In this document: piece by piece, positions 1-7,291 of the stretch
Numbering within the stretch: position 1 is the first letter of the stretch
How the letters are laid out: every line of letters begins with the position of its first letter
From: Plesiomonas sp051652165
GTDB taxonomy: Bacteria > Pseudomonadota > Gammaproteobacteria > Enterobacterales > CAMTGL01
Direction of reading: 5' to 3'
Assembly: GCF_051652165.1 (NCBI RefSeq)
Contig: NZ_JBOFTR010000002.1
Location: 62,001-126,000 of the forward strand
Length of the DNA stretch: 64,000 nucleotides
Notes under the pieces: generated by a model
Database searches by the model: none
What the model was told of the DNA's origin: nothing
What the model saw: the letters and a program-made list of their open reading frames with translations, nothing else
Program-made: the position numbers and the translations under genes

Positions 1-842
1 TTATCGCCGTAGAAATCAGAGATCAGTGTTACCGGTTGCCCAATTCGCATATTTTGCAACTGCGTCTCTTTAAAGTTGGCATTCACCCAAACATTTTTCA
101 GTGGGATAACAGCCATTAACGGCGTTCCCGGTGTGATATAACTGCCCACTTGTACTGAACGTTTAGCAATGTAACCCTCACTTGGGCTAACAATGGTGGT
201 GCGCTGTAGGTTAATCCACGCCTGTTTAACCCCCTCGATAGCATGCTTAATGGCAGGCTGAGAAGCTAACGGAGTATTGAGTACCAGAGCTTGAGTCGCA
301 TTAAGTTGCTGCTGAGTTGAGGCTAACTCAGCCTGTGCCTGATGCACGGCATTTTGTGCATGTTGCAAATCTTGCTGTGAGATAGCATCTGTACGGTTTA
401 GCGTACTTACACGCTTGAGATCTGATATCGCTTGCGACAGCGTTACTGCGCGGGCTTCCACATTCGCCTGTAACTGATGTACATCAAGTGCCAGCTTTTG
501 GGTATTACGCACGGTTTGCGCTAATTGTGTTTTTGCCTGTTCCAGAGCCAGTGTTGCATCCGTATTATCGAGCTCAACCAACGGTTGCCCAGCGTGAACT
601 TTGTCATTATCGCTGGCAAAAATAGCGGTAACACTGCCCGTTATCTGGGTATTGATCGGAATAATATTACCCGCAACATACGCATCATCTGTTTGCTGAT
701 AGTGGCGCAGATCCAGATACCAATAAGTAAAATAGGCAGCGGCGGCGAGAATAAACAACACCGATACCGCAAGCATGGCATGTTTACGGATGGTTTTTTT
801 GCTGTTGATTGGCGGCGAACTTGGCGCTGTCATGGTGTTCAT
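1..842 (-). CDS. emrA: EmrA/HlyD-family membrane fusion protein (3' end outside window)
   Basis: This is the periplasmic adaptor of a tripartite drug efflux pump, linking an inner-membrane transporter to an outer-membrane channel. Reading on the minus strand from an ATG at 842, a short basic N-terminus (KKTIRKHA) is followed by one membrane anchor, then the lipoyl-type start YVAGNIIPI, a coiled-coil stretch rich in Gln and Ala, and near the edge the motif NMRIGQPVTLISDFYGD, which resembles the same part of E. coli EmrA. About 280 codons are visible; the C-terminus lies beyond position 1. An AGAAGGA ribosome site precedes the start; a second ATG at 833 is also possible. It lies 7 nt after the MarR-type regulator, as in the E. 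coli mprA-emrA operon. The exact substrate is unknown. Confidence 0.85.
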   Translation of the reverse strand, partial: MNTMTAPSSPPINSKKTIRKHAMLAVSVLFILAAAAYFTYWYLDLRHYQQTDDAYVAGNIIPINTQITGSVTAIFASDNDKVHAGQPLVELDNTDATLALEQAKTQLAQTVRNTQKLALDVHQLQANVEARAVTLSQAISDLKRVSTLNRTDAISQQDLQHAQNAVHQAQAELASTQQQLNATQALVLNTPLASQPAIKHAIEGVKQAWINLQRTTIVSPSEGYIAKRSVQVGSYITPGTPLMAVIPLKNVWVNANFKETQLQNMRIGQPVTLISDFYGD

Positions 843-849
843 GTCCTTC

Positions 850-1338
850 TTAGATCTGTAACAAAAGTTTGTGAAGTAAATATTCAAATTGTGCCCGCTC
901 ATCAGGCGTAAACGGTGACCAAAGAGCACACAAACGTTCACGTTCTTGCGGCAAAATGGCGTGCATAAAAGCCAGCCCTTGTTCGGTTAACGTTAACTGA
1001 AAACAGCGCCGATCACCGGCAACTAAATGGCGTGAAATCCATTGGCGTGCTTCCATCTCGTCAGCAATGCGTGTTGCACTGGTACGTGATGTGTTTAGCA
1101 ATGTACTTAAATCAGAAGGTTGCAAGGTATAACCTTCACTGGTGTACAGCAGTATCAACGCGGTAAAGAGTGAATCATTAATCTGATACTGCTTTAGAGC
1201 TTCATTGTGCTGACTGAGCAACTGGTTGTGCGTGTGCTGCAATAGGCGGCACAAAATAATCGCTTGCCGTGCATCAGAATGGTCTAACTGCCTTGCACGT
1301 TCTAACAAGGTTTCAATCGGAAGTTTGGGTTTTGACAT
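850..1338 (-). CDS. mprA: MarR-family transcriptional regulator, EmrR/MprA-like
   Basis: This is a 162-residue winged-helix repressor. The DNA-binding core LQPSDLSTLLNTSRTSATRIADEMEARQWISRHLVAGDRRCFQLTLTEQG is spread over residues about 76-125 and closely resembles E. coli EmrR (IQPSELS, SSRTNATRIADELE, NDRRCLHLQLTEKG). The DRR wing motif is present. The family senses hydrophobic drugs and uncouplers and represses its own efflux operon. It is the first gene of a two-gene unit with the EmrA-like adaptor 7 nt downstream, which supports autoregulation of that pump. The gene symbol rests on similarity and context. Confidence 0.85.
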   Translation of the reverse strand: MSKPKLPIETLLERARQLDHSDARQAIILCRLLQHTHNQLLSQHNEALKQYQINDSLFTALILLYTSEGYTLQPSDLSTLLNTSRTSATRIADEMEARQWISRHLVAGDRRCFQLTLTEQGLAFMHAILPQERERLCALWSPFTPDERAQFEYLLHKLLLQI

Positions 1339-1594
1339 AATAGGCAGTAATCTACGTACAGATTGGATGTTTTATCAGACAAATATAGTTGGCATAGAAA
1401 ATAGTAACGTCTGAAACTACTGGGTGCAATTTGCCGATGGCATTATTTGGCCGCTAATTCGTTACAAATTACTAAATCGTAAGCAATACCAGTAATAACG
1501 AGGCTGCGGCAGAGTCTGTTACCATTACGCAATCTCTACCGGTATGCCGGTACACACCACGGACTATCAGAAAACGCAGTAATTGGATTTAACA
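1339..1594. other. Divergent intergenic region mprA/kup
   Basis: This 256-nt gap separates the minus-strand mprA operon from the plus-strand kup. It must hold both promoters. A short hairpin-capable stretch (accgg-tatg-ccggt, around 1538-1551) lies upstream of kup. I recognise no riboswitch or clear operator in it. Confidence 0.4.
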
Positions 1595-3463
1595 ATGCAA
1601 ACTGAGCATAAAAAGAACATACCGGCGCTAACGCTGGCAGCGATTGGCGTAGTATATGGTGATATTGGGACAAGCCCGTTATACACCCTACGAGAGTGTA
1701 TTTTGTCGATGGCAGGATTAGGCGTAGTTCCGTCGGTCATTTATGGCTTTCTCTCCACCATTTTTTGGGTGTTGATGCTGGTAGTCTCTGTGAAATATAT
1801 CTGCTTTGTGATGCGAGCAGATAATGCAGGTGAAGGTGGCATTATCACACTCATGTCGCTGGCAGGCCGGCGTACGCAGCCTCGAACTACCGCGATTATT
1901 TTAGTGTTAGGGCTAATTGGTGCCGGTTTTTTCTATGGTGATGGCATTATCACCCCCGCCATTTCCGTGCTCTCTGCGATGGAGGGGTTAGCCCTCATTA
2001 CTCCCGCATTTGACCCTTATATCTTGCCGATTGGTATCGTGGTATTAACGGCGCTTTTTATGCTGCAACGCTACGGTACAGGGGTTGTTGGAAAGGTATT
2101 TGGCCCGGTGATGTTGCTCTGGTTTTGTGTGCTGGCATTAATGGGTGTGCGTGGAATTATCATGCACCCAGAAGTGCTACAGGCCCTTGACCCACGTTGG
2201 GCGATTCATTTTTTCAGTGCTCATAAAATGCCGGCCTTTTTTGCATTAGGCTCTGTAGTTTTAGCCGTGACGGGTGCTGAAGCCTTATATGCCGATATGG
2301 GGCATTTTGGTACGAAACCTATTCGGTTTGCTTGGTTTATTTTAGTGATCCCATCACTGGTACTGAACTATTTTGGGCAAGGTGCACTGCTGCTGAGTAA
2401 CCCTGCCGCTGTGAAAAACCCGTTCTTTATGTTAGCGCCAGAGTGGGCACTGTTTCCGCTGGTCATTTTAGCCACTTTAGCGACCGTTATCGCCTCACAA
2501 GCGGTGATTTCTGGTGCATTCTCTTTGACTCGACAAGCCGTGCGTTTAGGTTATCTTCCCCCAATGACCATTTTGCACACCTCAGAAGAGGAGGCTGGCC
2601 AGATTTATGTTCCACTGGTCAACTGGCTGCTGTTTATCGCTGTGGTGCTGGTGGTACTGACATTCCGTCACTCAAGTAATCTGGCTTCTGCCTACGGCAT
2701 TGTGGTAACAGGAACGATGGTGCTTACTTCGATTCTGTTATCAGTGGTAGCACTGCGTAACTGGCGCTGGCCACTGCCACTGGTGCTGCTGATGCTGACA
2801 CTGATGCTGATGATAGACTTGCCGTTGTTTGCTTCAAACCTGATTAAGCTTGAGTCTGGTGGTTGGTTCCCGGTACTGATTGGCTGCACCATGGTCGGCA
2901 TTATGATGACATGGAAAAGTGAGCGTTTTCATTTAGTTCGCCGTTTGTGCGAAAACAACGGCGCACTCGATACCATGATCAATGCACTGGAAAAAAACCC
3001 ACCGACCCGCGTACCGGGCACGGCGATCTTCTTATCGCGCGCGCCCAATGCCGTACCGTATGCTCTGCTACATAATTTAAAGCATAATAAAGTGCTGCAT
3101 GAGCGTGTGGTGCTGATGACCATTCGCACCGAAGATGTGCCGTATGTAGCTGCCGATCAGCACATTGAAATAGAACAATTATCACCGAGCTTTGTACGGG
3201 TCATGGCCACCTATGGGTTTAAAGAGACCCCCGATGTCGAAGAGGTTTTCCGCCGCTGCTGTATGAAAGGCATGATGTTCAGCTTAATGGATACCTCGTT
3301 TTTCTTATCACGAGAAACCTTAATTATGGGGAAACGCTCACTGTTTGGGTTGGTTCGTGGCCTAATTTTTATGTGGTTGAGCAAAAATGCATTACGTTCG
3401 ACTGACTTTTTCCATATTCCACCGAATCGAGTGGTAGAGTTAGGGGCACAGATAGAAATATAA
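1595..3463 (+). CDS. kup: Low-affinity potassium uptake protein Kup
   Basis: Kup is an inner-membrane K+/H+ symporter of the KUP/HAK/KT family. From the ATG at 1595 the protein has 622 residues, the same length as E. coli Kup; a TTG four codons upstream is less likely. The hallmark segment LAAIGVVYGDIGTSPLYTLRE opens the protein, followed by about twelve membrane helices with GEGGIITLMSLAG, GDGIITPAISVLSA and GAEALYADMGHFG. The hydrophilic C-terminal third (from about residue 440) ends in PPNRVVELGAQIEI. The gene lies upstream of rbsD as in E. coli, with one extra gene between them. Confidence 0.97.
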   Translation: MQTEHKKNIPALTLAAIGVVYGDIGTSPLYTLRECILSMAGLGVVPSVIYGFLSTIFWVLMLVVSVKYICFVMRADNAGEGGIITLMSLAGRRTQPRTTAIILVLGLIGAGFFYGDGIITPAISVLSAMEGLALITPAFDPYILPIGIVVLTALFMLQRYGTGVVGKVFGPVMLLWFCVLALMGVRGIIMHPEVLQALDPRWAIHFFSAHKMPAFFALGSVVLAVTGAEALYADMGHFGTKPIRFAWFILVIPSLVLNYFGQGALLLSNPAAVKNPFFMLAPEWALFPLVILATLATVIASQAVISGAFSLTRQAVRLGYLPPMTILHTSEEEAGQIYVPLVNWLLFIAVVLVVLTFRHSSNLASAYGIVVTGTMVLTSILLSVVALRNWRWPLPLVLLMLTLMLMIDLPLFASNLIKLESGGWFPVLIGCTMVGIMMTWKSERFHLVRRLCENNGALDTMINALEKNPPTRVPGTAIFLSRAPNAVPYALLHNLKHNKVLHERVVLMTIRTEDVPYVAADQHIEIEQLSPSFVRVMATYGFKETPDVEEVFRRCCMKGMMFSLMDTSFFLSRETLIMGKRSLFGLVRGLIFMWLSKNALRSTDFFHIPPNRVVELGAQIEI

Positions 3464-3516
3464 TTCTGTTAGGTGATAGCAAAGACCAACAGATAACGCA
3501 GACGTGAGGTGAGGAA

Positions 3517-4254
3517 GTGATTTGGTTTGCAGGCGATCCTCACGGCTCTTTAGCCTACTTATTGCCCTTGGTGCAAGCAGAAAAGCCCGATGCACTGGTT
3601 ATTTTGGGTGATCTGGCTTTGCAATCGTCGGCAGATTTGCAGGCGCTGGAAGAGGTCACTGAGGTCTGGTTTATTCCCGGCAATCACGATAGCCTTTCGG
3701 TAGCCGCCTATGAGGCACTGTTTAGTGGCGCATTTGGCGGGCGTAATCTGCACGGGCGGGTGGTTGAGATTGCGGGTGTGCGGATTGCCGGTTTAGGTGG
3801 TGTGTTTCGCGGTCAGATCTGGATGCCCCCCTACAAGCCGATGTTTTTTGACCCTATCCACTACTGTCAGCACTTAGAGCAGGGCCAGTTATGGCACGGC
3901 GGTCTGCCTCTACGCCACCGCACCACACTGTTTCCCTCTGATCTGGAGGGATTAAGCCAACAGCAGGCTGATATCTTAGTCACCCACGAAGCGCCCGCGG
4001 CTCATCCGCGTGGTTTTCAGGTGATCGACAATGTTGCGCGCTCACTTGGCGTGCGGCAACTGTTTCACGGGCATCACCACATTAACCGAGAGTATGACCC
4101 TGCCGTGGGTTTTCAGGCCGTTGCGGTCGGTTATCGGGCGGTATGCGATCAGCATTTACGCTGGATAAGCCTTGGTGAAGAGGTTGCGCCACATCATCAA
4201 CCACGTCAATCCCACCAGCTTGCAGTCGGGGATAAACCAACATCCCGCCGCTGA
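3517..4254 (+). CDS. Calcineurin-like metallophosphoesterase
   Basis: This is a 245-residue cytoplasmic protein of the metallophosphoesterase superfamily. Its metal-binding motifs appear in order: GDPHG (residues 6-10), GDL (about 31), GNHD (about 55-58), a later His in VTHEAP and GHHH near residue 188. The start is a GTG at 3517 with a good GAGGTGAGGA site just upstream. The last 20 or so residues, rich in His, Gln and Arg, look disordered. The substrate (protein phosphate, nucleotide or phosphodiester) cannot be told from sequence. It sits between kup and rbsD, a position with no counterpart in E. coli. Confidence 0.8.
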   Translation: MIWFAGDPHGSLAYLLPLVQAEKPDALVILGDLALQSSADLQALEEVTEVWFIPGNHDSLSVAAYEALFSGAFGGRNLHGRVVEIAGVRIAGLGGVFRGQIWMPPYKPMFFDPIHYCQHLEQGQLWHGGLPLRHRTTLFPSDLEGLSQQQADILVTHEAPAAHPRGFQVIDNVARSLGVRQLFHGHHHINREYDPAVGFQAVAVGYRAVCDQHLRWISLGEEVAPHHQPRQSHQLAVGDKPTSRR

Positions 4255-4402
4255 TATTCACCGCTATTTTCATCTGGGTGCATACTTTTACCCTGCTGCT
4301 TAACCGATCCAGTTAAAAGTTTCGGTATAAAGTTAATCGTTTGCATCACACTTTCTCTGATCGTCCTTGTTGTTTGAGAGCTATGTGCGTTAATTATTGG
4401 AT

Positions 4403-4418
4403 ATCGAAACGTTTCGAT
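4403..4418. promoter_or_regulatory. RbsR operator upstream of rbsD
   Basis: ATCGAAACGTTTCGAT is a perfect 16-bp palindrome ending 34 nt before the rbsD start. It has the CGAAACGTTTCG core of the E. coli RbsR site and of LacI-family operators in general. The rbsR gene is present 3 kb downstream. The site implies ribose-responsive control of rbsD. Confidence 0.85.
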
Positions 4419-4452
4419 GCCTGTTTTTAGCCTTTTGCTGCGAGTAACGGCC

Positions 4453-4872
4453 ATGAAGAAAAGTTTTCTGTTAAATGCCGAATTATCCCACCTGATTGCC
4501 CGCCTTGGGCATACCGATGGTCTGACGTTATGTGATGCCGGTCTGCCAATCCCCGCAGATCCGCAGCGTATTGATCTGGCCGTTTCAGCCGGCGTGCCCT
4601 CATTCATGCAGGTAATGAGCGCCATCACCCATGAAATGCAGGTTGAAGCGGTACTAATGGCCGAAGAGTTCATCAGCGTCAACCCGCAACTGCATGCACA
4701 AGTGGTCGATCATTTGACTCAGCTCGGTGTGCAGCAGGGGAATACCATTCGCATTGAGTATGTGCCACATGAAGCCTTCAAAGTGCGCACCCGCAGCAGC
4801 CGTGGTGTGGTACGCAGTGGTGAGTGTACGGCGTATGCCAACGTGATTTTTTACTCCGGTGTGGTGTTCTGA
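4453..4872 (+). CDS. rbsD: D-ribose pyranase RbsD
   Basis: RbsD interconverts the pyranose and furanose forms of ribose so that RbsK can use the sugar. The 139-residue protein from the ATG at 4453 reads MKKSFLLNAELSHLIARLGHTDGLTLCDAGLPIP and ends YANVIFYSGVVF, matching the family along its length, including the HTD motif. An upstream in-frame ATG at 4417 would start right at the RbsR operator and is rejected. It is the only complete gene left of the promoter-proximal half of the ribose operon; the rbsA fragment follows 10 nt later. Confidence 0.95.
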   Translation: MKKSFLLNAELSHLIARLGHTDGLTLCDAGLPIPADPQRIDLAVSAGVPSFMQVMSAITHEMQVEAVLMAEEFISVNPQLHAQVVDHLTQLGVQQGNTIRIEYVPHEAFKVRTRSSRGVVRSGECTAYANVIFYSGVVF

Positions 4873-4882
4873 GGAAACGGTT

Positions 4883-4969
4883 ATGTCTGACACCCTGTTA
4901 CTGCAATTAAGCGGTATTGATAAAGCCTTTCCCGGCGTGAAGGCGCTTTTGATTGCTTTGGATACATAG
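4883..4969 (+). pseudogene. rbsA: Truncated rbsA (ribose ABC transporter ATPase) N-terminal remnant
   Basis: Ten nt after rbsD an ATG preceded by GAGGAAACGG opens a frame reading MSDTLLLQLSGIDKAFPGVKAL, matching the start of E. coli RbsA (LLQLKGIDKAFPGVKAL). Similarity stops at about codon 22 (position 4948) and the frame ends seven codons later at 4969, inside a hairpin. The Walker A motif and everything beyond are missing. rbsC and rbsB are also absent. The ribosome site and first codons are intact, so the loss looks like a clean replacement. Confidence 0.88.
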
Positions 4970-4992
4970 TCTGAAAGACTATGTATCCAAAG
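4956..4992. repeat. Perfect 17-bp inverted repeat at the rbsA break point
   Basis: CTTTGGATACATAGTCT at 4956-4972 and its exact reverse complement at 4976-4992 are separated by GAA. The hairpin begins within 10 nt of the last recognisable rbsA codon. No run of T follows on either strand, so it is not a classic terminator, although it could still stop transcription. It could be the end of a mobile element. Confidence 0.85.
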
Positions 4993-5356
4993 ATTATACA
5001 ACCCTAATTTACGTAGATAAAAGAAAAAAATTAGATTGATAAGAGACGAAGTTATTCGTTTTAAGCCGATTATTGAATGAAAGATATTACAAATTATATT
5101 TAAAGGTCTAAACTCTACAATTAAAACTATATTGATCATAATAAAAGATCTGATTAGGAAAATAGAAGATAACTGATAGTGGGCTATCCTGATTATCAAG
5201 AGGAAGAATCAGCTCTTTAAAGTACTCAAATGGATTGCAATATTTATAAATTCATTTAATAAATGCATTCTAGAATATATAATGCAGGTTCCTATTATTC
5301 TAGCAAAATGTTATTTGGTGGTTTAAATTTTGAGTTTATCACGAAGGGTATCACAT
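4993..5356. other. AT-rich region upstream of the Fic gene, no gene recognised
   Basis: This stretch of about 364 nt is much richer in A and T than the flanking ribose genes and carries many stop codons in the forward frames. I looked for a small antitoxin gene (Phd-like or similar) before the Fic gene and found none with a plausible start and ribosome site. TAAGGAAAT-like or TATAAT-like promoter boxes are easy to find here by chance, so none is claimed. Confidence 0.5.
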
Positions 5357-6091
5357 ATGATTAGCACTAATGATGTTTTATCTATTCATGATTATCTTGC
5401 AGAGCATTATGTATCTTCGGATGATCCTATATCCCCTCCTGGGATAAAAAATATGGATTTATTGGAGTCGGCCATTCATAGGCCATTTATGACGGTTGGG
5501 AGACTCGATGCGTACCCATCTGTTATTGATAAAGCCTCAGTTTTATTTCATGCAGTTATATCAAATCATTGTTTCCATAATGGTAACAAGCGAACAGCAT
5601 TATTAATCACTATGTGTTATTTAGATGCAAATGGATATTGGATTGATAAGTGTGATGATAATGAGTTGTTTGAGTTTACACGAAAAGTAGCTGCCCATGA
5701 AATTACAGATAAAAGGAAAAATGAAATAAAAGAAATAAAAAAATTCCTCAAAAAGAACGCTCGAAAAATAGACAAACAGGATCGTCAGCTTACTTTTATT
5801 GAGTTAAGTCGTTTATTATCTCAAGCTGGTTTTTTATTAGAAACTGATGGGGATGTTTACAAGATTATGCGTGGAGAGAAATTTTACACAAAAATCATTA
5901 AAAAAGGTAGTGCTGGTGTTGAGAACTATGATCCTCAATATGTAAAGAAAATGAGGAAAAAACTTGGTTTGACCTCTATCAATGGTTGGGATAGCACACG
6001 ATTTTACCGTAATGGTGTCGGTTTGACAGATAATATTGGTGAGCTGTTGCGTCTTCGTGGAGCTGTAATGGATCGTTTAGCGAAGATCTAA
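5357..6091 (+). CDS. Fic/Doc-type protein with C-terminal HicA-like region
   Basis: The ATG at 5357 with AAGGG eight nt upstream gives 244 residues. Residues 71-79 read HCFHNGNKR, the Fic/Doc motif HxFxxGNKR, flanked by the helical context NH...TALLITMCYLDANGYW typical of death-on-curing toxins. Such proteins transfer AMP or phosphate to protein targets (Doc phosphorylates EF-Tu). The acidic residue usual at motif position 5 is Asn (N75). After a Lys-rich linker (about 115-143), residues 145-205 (TFIELSRLLSQAGFLLETDGDVYKI...YVKKMRKKLGL) follow the pattern of HicA/YcfA-type domains but lack their GSH histidine; this part is inference. It is AT-rich, has no partner antitoxin beside it and replaces rbsACB, so horizontal origin is likely. 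Confidence 0.75.
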   Translation: MISTNDVLSIHDYLAEHYVSSDDPISPPGIKNMDLLESAIHRPFMTVGRLDAYPSVIDKASVLFHAVISNHCFHNGNKRTALLITMCYLDANGYWIDKCDDNELFEFTRKVAAHEITDKRKNEIKEIKKFLKKNARKIDKQDRQLTFIELSRLLSQAGFLLETDGDVYKIMRGEKFYTKIIKKGSAGVENYDPQYVKKMRKKLGLTSINGWDSTRFYRNGVGLTDNIGELLRLRGAVMDRLAKI

Positions 6092-6306
6092 TTATTACTT
6101 AGATTGGAATAAAATTAAGTTATAGAAGTAAAGAAGATCTATTGGGAAATTAGTTCACCGAGGTAACGAGTGTATAGGGGGATAAATTTAATAAATCGTC
6201 CTATCAGAGTAGCGTTAACTAGTATAGAACTTCAATAATTCCGTAATGAATAGCTCCTATTCTTCATCAGTTACTAATAACTTTACTACTATTAGTTTTT
6301 TGTCGT

Positions 6307-6341
6307 GTTTGTATGAATTGGATTCAAAAGTTTGTATGAAT
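6307..6341. repeat. 12-bp direct repeat overlapping the rbsK start
   Basis: GTTTGTATGAAT occurs at 6307-6318 and again at 6330-6341. The second copy contains the rbsK start codon at 6336. This is where AT-rich inserted DNA meets rbsK, so the repeat may be a scar of the event, or chance in AT-rich DNA. Confidence 0.6.
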
Positions 6342-7289
6342 AGCCGAAAATTAGTGGTCTTGGGCAGTGTGAATGCCGACCATATTCTGTCAGTAAACCA
6401 TTTTCCACGTCCGGGCGAAACGCTGACTGGCCGCCATTACCAGATAGTATACGGCGGGAAAGGGGCGAATCAGGCCGTGGCCGCTGGGCGTTTAGGCGCT
6501 CAGGTTGGCTTTATTGCCTGTGTGGGCGATGATGACATTGGTCTGCGGATGCGCGAGCAATTTGTACGTGATGGTATTGATGTTCAGGGTGTCAGTGCTA
6601 TTCCGGGCATGAATACCGGCGTGGCGATGATTTTTGTCACTGAGCTTGGCGAAAACAGCATTGGTATTGCGGCAGAAGCCAACGCCGCTCTGACGCCAGA
6701 TCGCCTGCAACCACATTTGCCGTTAATTGAAGAGGCTGATGCCCTGCTGATGCAACTGGAAACACCGCTTGAGGCGATTATCAGTGCTGCTCGTTGCGCC
6801 AAATCTGCCGGTACTCAGGTGATCTTAAACCCTGCTCCAGCCCGCCCATTGCCCGATGAATTGCTGGCACTGGTCGATATTATCACCCCGAATGAAACCG
6901 AAGCCGAGTGCTTAACCGGTATTAAAGTGGATGCTGATGCCGATGCCGCGCGAGCCGCTCAACTGCTGCACGCCAAAGGCATTGCAACGGTGTTGATTAC
7001 CCTCGGTGCTCGTGGTGTCTGGGTCAGCCAACAGGGGCAGACTGGTGAAGTGATCCCAGGATTTAGGGTACAGGCGCTCGATACCACTGCTGCCGGAGAT
7101 ACCTTTAATGGCGCATTAGTCACTGCGATGCTTGAGCAAAAAACATTGCCTGAGGCGATCCGCTTTGCCCATGCTGCGGCAGCCATTTCGGTCACTCGCT
7201 TTGGTGCGCAGCCATCAATTCCATGGCGACATGAAACCGATCACTTTTTGTTGCAGCAGCACCCGAATTACCAGACGGTAGCCGATTAA
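6336..7289 (+). CDS. rbsK: Ribokinase RbsK
   Basis: RbsK phosphorylates D-ribose to ribose-5-phosphate in the cytoplasm. It is a PfkB-family kinase: the N-terminal sugar-binding signature YGGKGANQAVAAGRLGA and the C-terminal DTTAAGDTFNGAL signature with the catalytic Asp are both present, and NPAPARPLPDELLALVDIITPNETEAE is nearly identical to E. coli. Similarity starts at LVVLGSVNADHIL, so the ATG at 6336 (317 residues) is chosen over the upstream ATG at 6246, whose extra 30 codons are AT-rich and unrelated. No strong ribosome site precedes it. Its native promoter-proximal neighbours rbsACB are lost, so it may depend on a promoter inside the insert. Confidence 0.93.
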   Translation: MNSRKLVVLGSVNADHILSVNHFPRPGETLTGRHYQIVYGGKGANQAVAAGRLGAQVGFIACVGDDDIGLRMREQFVRDGIDVQGVSAIPGMNTGVAMIFVTELGENSIGIAAEANAALTPDRLQPHLPLIEEADALLMQLETPLEAIISAARCAKSAGTQVILNPAPARPLPDELLALVDIITPNETEAECLTGIKVDADADAARAAQLLHAKGIATVLITLGARGVWVSQQGQTGEVIPGFRVQALDTTAAGDTFNGALVTAMLEQKTLPEAIRFAHAAAAISVTRFGAQPSIPWRHETDHFLLQQHPNYQTVAD

Positions 7290-7291
7290 TT

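Noticed and set aside
1339..1594. A possible c-di-AMP riboswitch before kup
   Set aside because: Potassium-transporter genes carry it in other phyla, but none of the conserved ydaO-type blocks can be seen here.
4206..4682. A minus-strand frame across the rbsD promoter and start
   Set aside because: It overlaps the RbsR operator and the conserved rbsD frame and has no ribosome site.
4654..5199. A 181-codon minus-strand open frame covering part of rbsD and the AT-rich region, hydrophobic at its start
   Set aside because: Its second half is plainly the antisense of rbsD, it has no good ribosome site, and AT-rich DNA readily yields hydrophobic frames.
6246..6335. An earlier in-frame start for rbsK
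   Set aside because: The 30 extra codons are AT-rich, Ser/Thr-rich and unlike any RbsK; similarity begins right after the ATG at 6336.
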